Part shown: positions 1 through 4,239 of the stretch, in pieces
How positions within the stretch are numbered: the first letter of the stretch is position 1
Layout: each line of letters starts with the position of its first letter
Assembly: GCA_003532715.1 (NCBI GenBank)
Contig: DOEZ01000119.1
Coordinates: 1,852 to 7,686, forward strand
Length of the DNA: 5,835 nucleotides
Origin: Planctomycetaceae bacterium
GTDB lineage: Bacteria > Planctomycetota > Planctomycetia > Pirellulales > Thermoguttaceae
Direction: 5' to 3'
The notes under the pieces: model-generated
Databases searched by the model: none
Seen by the model: the letters and a program-made list of their open reading frames with translations, nothing else
Told to the model about the DNA's origin: nothing
Position numbers and translations under genes: made by a program

Positions 1-1
1 C

Positions 2-175
2 AAACTCTACGTCAAGCCCGACGACCGATGGGAAGTGAACGACGTGGCCAATCGGTGTTCCGACGTGGTCGAGGAGTTGCAGACCGCGGCCGACGACTTC
101 ATCGCCCGTCTCGACGCGGGCCGTCTCGACGAATTGACGCCGATGAGCGACGTGCTAAAGAGCGGGTTGAGGTGA
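2..175 (+). CDS. Sulfatase, C-terminal end only (5' truncated by window edge)
   Basis: The open frame enters from the left edge and ends at TGA (173-175), leaving 57 residues. They begin KLYVKPDDRWEVNDVANRC and continue into SDVVEELQTAADDF. This matches the C-terminal pattern of type I sulfatases, where a 'DP/DDxWExNNLA' stretch is followed by a helix of the 'xEVVxxLxxxLxxF' type. In planctomycetes the version with 'PDDRWEVNDVA' is common (recollection). Sulfatases hydrolyse sulfate esters, often on polysaccharides, using a formylglycine made from a Cys or Ser in a CxPSR motif. That motif and the metal ligands lie upstream of the window, so neither activity nor substrate can be judged. The gene converges with the minus-strand transcription unit ending near 196. 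The hairpin at 203-239 could also stop this mRNA, although no T-run follows it on the plus strand. Confidence 0.75.
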   Translation, partial: KLYVKPDDRWEVNDVANRCSDVVEELQTAADDFIARLDAGRLDELTPMSDVLKSGLR

Positions 176-195
176 GACCATTGTGAACGGCGGCC

Positions 196-239
196 AAAAA
201 AATCGGCGGGACGGGAGAGGGAGGTTCCCGTCCCGCCGA
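196..239 (-). terminator. Strong intrinsic terminator, minus strand
   Basis: A perfect 14-bp inverted repeat (203-216 with 226-239, arm core CGGCGGGACGGGA) encloses a 9-base loop. Read on the minus strand, the hairpin is followed directly by seven T residues (the A-run at 196-202 on the plus strand). This is the classical Rho-independent form. On the plus strand the hairpin is followed by AGTGTTCCTT, a poor T-tract, so it works best for minus-strand transcription, although some effect on the sulfatase mRNA is possible. No minus-strand protein gene that I believe in leads into it, which is why the region upstream of it is annotated as a candidate RNA. Confidence 0.85.
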
Positions 240-458
240 GTGTTCCTTGGAAGCGGTCCGACTCGCCGGCATCGTCGTGCCGCGAGCACGTTCGTTCCGC
301 TTCCGACAATTTCAGCCGATGAGCAGGATCCGCCGCGATCGGGTCGATGCGACACGAAACAACCGGTCGAACCTCGCGTCGCGGGACGCCGTCGGCGACC
401 CCAGTGCGGTCACGAGATTCGTTTCGTTTGCTCCTAAATCCTTGGCTTTTGCGATGAG
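196..458 (-). ncRNA. Candidate structured small RNA (orphan minus-strand transcript)
   Basis: The unit is bounded by a near-consensus promoter (465-493, minus) and a perfect intrinsic terminator (196-239), giving a predicted transcript of about 260 bases. The interval has many complementary segments. These are 297-304 with 249-256 (8 bp, GGAAGCGG with CCGCTTCC) and, nested inside it, 278-286 with 262-271 (9 bp, one bulge, 6-base loop). A small hairpin has arms 376-380 and 385-389 with a 4-base loop. A long-range pairing joins 421-427 to 354-360 (ACGAAAC with GTTTCGT). I see no hallmarks of tmRNA, SRP RNA or RNase P RNA, so the class is unknown. One alternative is a leader for a very short peptide: a GTG within the transcript opens a 33-codon frame ending at 312, but its AGGAG lies about 17 bases upstream, too far. 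Base pairing was found by eye, with no energy calculation. Confidence 0.5.
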
Positions 459-464
459 GGCCGG

Positions 465-493
465 ATGATAGTAATCCGGTCGGCGGGCGTCAA
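465..493 (-). promoter_or_regulatory. Sigma-70-type promoter for the minus-strand RNA candidate
   Basis: On the minus strand, TTGACG (488-493) and TATCAT (465-470) are separated by exactly 17 bases. They match the housekeeping consensus at 5 of 6 and 5 of 6 positions. Transcription would begin near 458 and run leftward to the terminator at 196-239. The first T of the -10 is followed by a further A/T-rich extension in an otherwise GC-rich region. An inverted repeat (CGGTCGGC at 477-484, GCCGACCG at 505-512) brackets the -35 box and could be an operator. It could equally be chance in GC-rich DNA. Confidence 0.65.
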
Positions 494-517
494 GACAGGT
501 TTCTGCCGACCGACCGG

Positions 518-546
518 TTGGCAAGATGGGCGAAAGACAGTAAGTT
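518..546 (+). promoter_or_regulatory. Weak candidate promoter for mqnE
   Basis: TTGGCA (518-523) is followed after 17 bases by TAAGTT (541-546). The -35 box is a fair match, but the -10 box matches the consensus at only three positions. It is placed sensibly: a start near 553 would give a leader of about 35 bases before the mqnE ATG at 588, and it would be divergent from the minus-strand promoter at 465-493. No better plus-strand promoter is visible between the sulfatase stop and mqnE. Treat it as a guess. Confidence 0.2.
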
Positions 547-587
547 GGGGCGTTGGCATTTCGCTTCTGTTGATATCCGCATGGCCC

Positions 588-1706
588 ATGAACACACCTT
601 CCATTTCATCCCGGCTCGACGCCATCCGCCACAAGATCGACGCGGGCGAGCGGCTCGACGCGTCCGACGGCGAGTTTCTCTTTCGCGCCGATGTCGATCT
701 TCACGAAGTCGGCCGGTTGGCCAACGCGATTCGCGAACGGAAGAACGGCAATCTGGCCTATTACAACCTGAACGCCCACCTGAACCCCACGAACGTCTGC
801 ATCTACCGATGCAACTTCTGTGCCTACAGCCGCGACGAGGACGACCCAGATGCCTACGTGATGGACGACCAACAGATCTTCGCCGAGGCGGCCGAGGCCG
901 ATCGGGCGGGCTGCACCGAATTGCACATCGTCGGCGGGCTGCATCCGCGCAAACCGTTCGACTGGTACTTGGGCATCGTTCGCCTCGTGCATGAGGCCCA
1001 TCCCCGGCTGCACCTGAAGGCGTGGACGGCCGTCGAGATTGCCCGGTTCGCCGAACTGGCGGAGTTGTCGATTCGCGAGGTGCTCGCGCGGCTGATCGAC
1101 GCCGGGCTGGGCAGCCTGCCCGGCGGAGGCGCCGAGATCTTCGATCCAGCAATTCGGGCCAAACTATGTCCGCGCAAGATCGACGCCGACGCATGGCTGG
1201 CCGTTCACCGCGCGGCCCACGGGCTTGGACTGCGAAGCACGGCGACGATGCTCTTCGGCCACATCGAGAACGCCATGCATCGGATCGGTCACTTGCTGCG
1301 GCTCCGCGCGTTGCAGGACGAGACGGGTGGATTTCTGTCGTTCGTCCCGCTGAGCTTCCACCCCGAGGCGACGCAATTCGGCCACCTGCGACGCACGAGC
1401 AGCCTCGACGACCTGCGCACGGTGGCCGTCAGCCGGTTGATGCTCGACAATTTCGACCATGTGAAAGCCTATTGGATTTCGCTCGGGCTGGGAACGGCGC
1501 AAACGGCGTTGGCTTACGGAGCCGACGACCTGGACGGCACGGTCCGCGAGGAAAGAATCCACCACGAGGCGGGTTCGACGACGCCCCAATGCCTGTCGGC
1601 CGAAGCGTTGCGGCACCTGATTCGTGAGGCAGGCCGGATGCCCGCCGAACGCGACACGCTCTATCGCCTCGTCCGGCGCGACGGCACGGCGTGGGAAACG
1701 TGCTAA
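588..1706 (+). CDS. mqnE: Aminofutalosine synthase MqnE (radical SAM)
   Basis: MqnE joins 3-[(1-carboxyvinyl)oxy]benzoate to S-adenosylmethionine by radical chemistry to give 6-amino-6-deoxyfutalosine, the second step of the futalosine route to menaquinone in the cytoplasm. With the ATG at 588 the protein is 372 residues, the usual family size. The radical-SAM cysteines are C71, C75 and C78 in CIYRCNFC. Family signatures follow in order: LHIVGGLHP (112-120), KAWTAVE (144-150), SLPGGGAEIF (176-185), TATMLFGHIEN (218-228) and ALQDETGGFLSFVPLSF (241-257), then a C-terminal GRMPAERDTLYR (349-360). These favour MqnE over the related cyclase MqnC. The frame stays open back to 465, but those 41 extra residues look non-homologous and overlap the opposing promoter, so 588 is preferred. 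No Shine-Dalgarno motif precedes 588. The gene stands alone and converges with the next gene, 45 bases away. No other mqn gene is in the window. Confidence 0.93.
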   Translation: MNTPSISSRLDAIRHKIDAGERLDASDGEFLFRADVDLHEVGRLANAIRERKNGNLAYYNLNAHLNPTNVCIYRCNFCAYSRDEDDPDAYVMDDQQIFAEAAEADRAGCTELHIVGGLHPRKPFDWYLGIVRLVHEAHPRLHLKAWTAVEIARFAELAELSIREVLARLIDAGLGSLPGGGAEIFDPAIRAKLCPRKIDADAWLAVHRAAHGLGLRSTATMLFGHIENAMHRIGHLLRLRALQDETGGFLSFVPLSFHPEATQFGHLRRTSSLDDLRTVAVSRLMLDNFDHVKAYWISLGLGTAQTALAYGADDLDGTVREERIHHEAGSTTPQCLSAEALRHLIREAGRMPAERDTLYRLVRRDGTAWETC

Positions 1707-1751
1707 GCGGCGTCGATGCCTCTTTCGATTCGCGGAAGCCCCGGGCTGATA

Positions 1752-2168
1752 TCAACCCGAAATCGCGCCGACCAGCAGGATCGCCCGCAAAACGCTGAAA
1801 ATGGCTCCCATGACCAGTCCGAAGATGGCGCGGCCCATGCCGTGCCGCTTGGGATGGCGGCGGATATCGATGATCGCGATGATCCCCAGAACCAACGCGA
1901 TCGGAGCGGGAAAGAACAGCACGGAAAAAAGGCCGAAATAACCGGCCGCAAACGCCCAGAGTGAGCGTCCGACGGGCAACAACAGGCGAATGCCCGCGTT
2001 TTCGCCGATGTCTTCTTGCGCCGGTGTCGAGCCGAACGGACTTTTCGGCTCGCCGCCCGGAATCGTGATCGCCTGGCCGCACTGGCCGCACGGGCCGGTC
2101 TGCCCGGCGTATTGCGACGCCACGTTCATAGTCCGATTGCAGTAGGGACAAGTGAACTCGATACCCAT
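1752..2168 (-). CDS. Zinc-ribbon plus DUF4190 small membrane protein
   Basis: The 138-residue product has an N-terminal zinc ribbon with CPYC (C7, C10) and CGQC (C27, C30) in a MGIEFTCPYC...GQAITIP context, a module that planctomycetes attach to many membrane proteins. A short polar linker (about 38-64) leads to a hydrophobic region. Residues 70-102 contain the first membrane segment(s) and end in IIAIIDIRRHPKRHGMGRAI. Residues 112-138 form the last segment (IFGLVMGAIFSVL). The GIIA-I...G-G-AI-GL--G pattern fits DUF4190, whose function is unknown. The zinc ribbon is probably cytoplasmic. The ATG at 2168 is chosen because the Cys-rich domain starts there and GGGGGA lies 8 bases upstream. The frame runs open to 2342, but the added sequence is Arg-rich, non-conserved in appearance and crosses a repeat-like hairpin. 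It appears monocistronic. No convincing promoter was found; a TATGCT lies upstream near 2235 without a good -35. Confidence 0.8.
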   Translation of the reverse strand: MGIEFTCPYCNRTMNVASQYAGQTGPCGQCGQAITIPGGEPKSPFGSTPAQEDIGENAGIRLLLPVGRSLWAFAAGYFGLFSVLFFPAPIALVLGIIAIIDIRRHPKRHGMGRAIFGLVMGAIFSVLRAILLVGAISG

Positions 2169-2304
2169 GGTCCGTTTCCCCCAAATGGCGTTCCAAAAGA
2201 AGCGAGGCGGCACGAGCGTCCACCTCGGCATGAGCATAGCAGACCGAACAAGCCGGCGACGAAGAATCGTGCTCGCAGGCCCAACCGACCTGACAGCCGC
2301 GGTT

Positions 2305-2324
2305 CCGGAGGCTTTCGCCTCTGG
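2305..2324. repeat. Short hairpin repeat with tetraloop (GGAGGC-tttc-GCCTC type)
   Basis: An 8-bp stem (2305-2312 with 2317-2324, one G-T pair) closes on a 4-base loop. On the minus strand the loop reads GAAA between GAGGC and GCCTC, giving a GNRA tetraloop. It lies between the DUF4190 and VOC genes. I remember similar GGAGGC-loop-GCCTC sequences scattered between genes of planctomycete genomes, but only this copy is in the window, so the repeat status is recollection. It could serve as a weak 3' hairpin for the VOC mRNA. Confidence 0.4.
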
Positions 2325-2400
2325 CTCGACGCCCCCTCCCACTGCCCGAAAGACGCGACGCTTCCGACCCTAATCGCCAACGAAGACAGGTCGTTGCGCA

Positions 2401-2422
2401 CCTCTCGCTTGCGCTTCGGGTT
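2401..2422 (-). repeat. Dispersed 'NPKRKR'-encoding repeat fragment
   Basis: On the minus strand this reads AACCCGAAGCGCAAGCGA and, translated in one frame, NPKRKRE. I recall this short sequence recurring in intergenic DNA of Pirellulales-like genomes, where it produces spurious small proteins containing NPKRKR. Only one copy occurs here, about 27 bases past the VOC stop codon, so its repeated nature cannot be shown from the window. It is not part of any gene I accept. No terminal inverted repeats or target duplication can be seen around it. Confidence 0.4.
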
Positions 2423-2448
2423 GGTGTTCGGCTCGTGAAATATCCGGG

Positions 2449-2829
2449 CTACTCCTGTCGCGGCAGACATTGCCACAGTCCAAAGGCGTTCCCCTCGGTG
2501 TCCAGGCAATGGACGAAATGGCCGTGTCCGGGGACGAGCGTCTTTTCCATGATGATCCGCCCGCCGAGCGACTCGACCTTGGCCACGTACTCGTCGAGCG
2601 AGGGGACGCCGATGTAATTGATCGTCGTCTGTTGCGGCGAATGCCGGGCCATCATGCCGCCCCCCATGCCCTCCTTCCCCTCGCCGTCGGTCGTTGAAAC
2701 CACAAGATACTCGTCCTCGCCGTCTCCTCCCGCGTATGCTTCCATCTTCCAGTCAAAGAGATTCTGGTAGAACTTCTTGGCGCGGGCCAGGTCGTCGGCG
2801 GGAATCTCGAAATGAACGACGGTCGGCAT
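2449..2829 (-). CDS. VOC (glyoxalase/bleomycin-resistance fold) single-domain protein
   Basis: The 126-residue protein has one vicinal-oxygen-chelate domain made of two beta-alpha-beta-beta-beta halves. The first half carries VVHFEIPADDLARAKKFY (4-21) and FDWKME (25-30). The second carries INYIGVPSLDEY (70-81), VESLGGRI (85-92) and CLDTEGNAFGLWQ (108-120). The Gly/Met-rich GMGGGMM (54-60) connects them. This is the pattern of the COG3324-like, lactoylglutathione-lyase-related group. H6 sits where the first metal ligand normally lies, but the usual final Glu ligand is not obvious (FGLWQ instead), so glyoxalase I activity should not be assumed and the substrate is unknown. The ATG at 2829 is supported by AGGAG seven bases upstream. 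A promoter at 2922-2949 would give a leader of about 85 bases. It is probably a single-gene unit; the next gene downstream is 280 bases away. Confidence 0.88.
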   Translation of the reverse strand: MPTVVHFEIPADDLARAKKFYQNLFDWKMEAYAGGDGEDEYLVVSTTDGEGKEGMGGGMMARHSPQQTTINYIGVPSLDEYVAKVESLGGRIIMEKTLVPGHGHFVHCLDTEGNAFGLWQCLPRQE

Positions 2830-2921
2830 AATTGGGCTCCTGTTCTGAAACGTTTAACTTGGATCGGCTCGGCCGCCGTGACGGAACGGTCCGAAACGAC
2901 CCCGGCCGATGAGTGAACATT

Positions 2922-2949
2922 AGTATAGACTTCCGCGAAGGGTCGTCAA
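2922..2949 (-). promoter_or_regulatory. Sigma-70-type promoter for the VOC gene
   Basis: On the minus strand, TTGACG (2944-2949) and TATACT (2922-2927) are 16 bases apart, both close to the housekeeping consensus. Transcription from about 2915 would give a leader of roughly 85 bases ahead of the VOC ATG at 2829. The -35 hexamer is identical to that of the RNA candidate at 488-493, which lends some mutual support to both calls. No operator-like symmetry is evident around it. Confidence 0.6.
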
Positions 2950-3019
2950 GGGGAAATCGGAAGAACCCCCTCGCCGGAACTTGCCGTAGGGGCCGCGCCA
3001 AGCTAAGATTGGGAAACGC

Positions 3020-3121
3020 TTCACGGGTTGTTGCCGGCAGCGCGGCCTCGATAGTCGCCTTTCGCTCCGCGAAAGTAGCGTTCCTTTCGCGGAGCGAAAG
3101 ACGACTTCGGCGACCCGTGAA
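3020..3121. repeat. Nested 102-bp palindromic element (MITE/REP-like)
   Basis: The core is a perfect 17-bp inverted repeat, CTTTCGCTCCGCGAAAG (3059-3075) with its complement at 3084-3100, around an 8-base loop. The stem continues outward past one mismatch (3058/3101) with five more pairs (AGTCG 3053-3057, CGACT 3102-3106). The outer ends are a perfect 9-bp inverted repeat, TTCACGGGT (3020-3028) and ACCCGTGAA (3113-3121). Each core arm is itself nearly palindromic (CTTTCGC...GCGAAAG). I recall closely similar sequences dispersed in Pirellulales genomes. The element lies 14 bases past the stop of the coiled-coil operon, so its RNA would fold into a long 3' hairpin that may terminate or protect that mRNA. 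It carries no T-run and encodes nothing. Confidence 0.75.
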
Positions 3122-3135
3122 CGGTTACGTCACAT

Positions 3136-4239
3136 CTATTCCTTCGTCGGTTCCTCGCCCGCCATTCGCCGGAAGTACTGTTCGATCACGTCGCGGTAAT
3201 GCGACGGGAACTGGCGTCCGATTTCTTGGAGAGCCTCTTCCCGTTGTTTTGGCGGCAGATTTCCCCAACCACTCTTGTCGCCGACCTTCTTCCTCGTCAC
3301 CTGACCTTGGCCCAAGCCGCCCATCGGCATGCTGTCTTGAGCCGGATTCATCGGCTGGAGGTTGTCGGCGACGCCTCCCCCGCTCTCCTGTTGTTGCTTC
3401 TCGAGTTCCTCGATCATTTTGTCGAGCGATTCGATTACGCCGTCCTCGATCCGTCGGACCTTCTCGCCGGCCCGGCCCAGGTCGAGCCGACGCTCGATAT
3501 CGCGCATCCGCCGCGCGATGTGGTCAAGCGTTTCCTCCTCCAGACCTTCGAGATCGTCTCGCATGAGCCCCGCCAGCGCGACGTAGCGACGCGGAGCCTG
3601 CGTGCGCCCTTTTAGCAGCCGATCGACCGCGTCGAGTCCCTCATCTTTATGCAAAAGCGAGTGGTGCGCGACCGCGCGCTGGAAAAAGAGCGAGGCCGGA
3701 TCGACCACGTCGTCGGGCTTAACGTCGGCCAACACGTCGAGCGTCTCGTCGAACAACGACTCTCGGACAAGCCACCGCCCAACCAGCAGTCGCAGATTGG
3801 CCGACACGAGCCGAGGCGTCTCGGGTTCGGCGAGCCAGGTGATCTCGGGCAATTCCGTCCCCCGACGCGGCGCCTCGCAGAACCGAACAAGCTGCTCCGC
3901 CCGCGGGTTGCCCAGAGCGAACGTCCTCACCAAGGCGTCGAACCGATCGGCCGCGGGCGACTGCTCCGAGACGGCGGCCCACACCTGCTCGGCCCTCTGT
4001 CGCGACGCTTCATCGGCGCCACGAGTCTCAAGCCAGTGCATGGCTTCCGCGCGAACCTCGGCGGTCGTCGGAGCGGTCCACGAGGTTGTGTCACCTCGCG
4101 CCGCGCCCGCCGGCGCGTCGACACCGGCTCCCAGTGCCGCATCAGCCATGAACCATGCGGTCGCGATCGCACACAGGAACGGAGACAAGAGCCACTTAAG
4201 TCTCTCGGCAAACGTTTTGTTCAATCGTTCGTCGTTCAT
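3136..4239 (-). CDS. Signal-peptide protein with helical body and planctomycete-type C-terminal tail; function unknown
   Basis: The 367-residue product starts with a basic n-region and a hydrophobic stretch (about 15-38, LLSPFLCAIATAWF then MADAALGAG), which reads as a signal peptide with cleavage near AALGA. The mature N-terminal half (60-245) is mostly helical, with pairs such as TPRLVSANLRLLVGRWLV that suggest helical (TPR-like) repeats; I cannot assign a family. Residues 225-283 are a charged, probable coiled coil (DDLEGLEEETLDHIARRM, SLDKMIEELEKQQQ). A Gly/Pro/Met-rich linker (286-312) follows, then a tail with GWGNLPPKQREEAL (324-337) and FPSHYRDVIEQYFRRMA (344-360). I recall this tail on other uncharacterised planctomycete proteins. 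The ATG at 4239 overlaps the stop of the upstream gene (ATGA), so translation is probably coupled. It is the last gene of the operon and is likely exported to the periplasm. Confidence 0.75.
   Translation of the reverse strand: MNDERLNKTFAERLKWLLSPFLCAIATAWFMADAALGAGVDAPAGAARGDTTSWTAPTTAEVRAEAMHWLETRGADEASRQRAEQVWAAVSEQSPAADRFDALVRTFALGNPRAEQLVRFCEAPRRGTELPEITWLAEPETPRLVSANLRLLVGRWLVRESLFDETLDVLADVKPDDVVDPASLFFQRAVAHHSLLHKDEGLDAVDRLLKGRTQAPRRYVALAGLMRDDLEGLEEETLDHIARRMRDIERRLDLGRAGEKVRRIEDGVIESLDKMIEELEKQQQESGGGVADNLQPMNPAQDSMPMGGLGQGQVTRKKVGDKSGWGNLPPKQREEALQEIGRQFPSHYRDVIEQYFRRMAGEEPTKE

Noticed and set aside
7..309. Minus-strand 100-codon frame antisense to the sulfatase end
   Set aside because: It runs through the perfect terminator hairpin and its T-run, and it is antisense to a sulfatase-like frame. 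Its composition is that of a shadow frame.
196..458. tmRNA, because GCAAACGAA could encode a tag-like ANE peptide
   Set aside because: There is no stop soon after it, no tRNA-like ends, no T-arm/acceptor pairing and no CCA-type 3' end. The 3' end is an intrinsic terminator.
312..524. Minus-strand 70-codon frame (TTG start) ending ...RRILLIG
   Set aside because: Its start lies upstream of the promoter at 465-493, so it would not be on that transcript. It has no ribosome site and its mixed codon third positions do not resemble the neighbouring genes. A 33-codon GTG-initiated part remains possible but the AGGAG is too far away.
1707..1751. Possible bidirectional terminator between convergent mqnE and DUF4190 genes
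   Set aside because: Only a very short GC dyad (AGCCCCGGGCT) is present, with no useful stem length or T-run on either strand.
2169..2342. 58-residue N-terminal extension of the DUF4190 protein
   Set aside because: The zinc ribbon begins at the ATG at 2168, which has a GGGGGA site. The extension is Arg-rich and passes through a repeat-like hairpin.
2913..3566. Plus-strand 217-codon frame with RSAKVAFLSRSERR
   Set aside because: It is formed by reading through the palindrome at 3020-3121 and the antisense of the secreted protein. The LSRSERR-type peptide is a by-product of the repeat.
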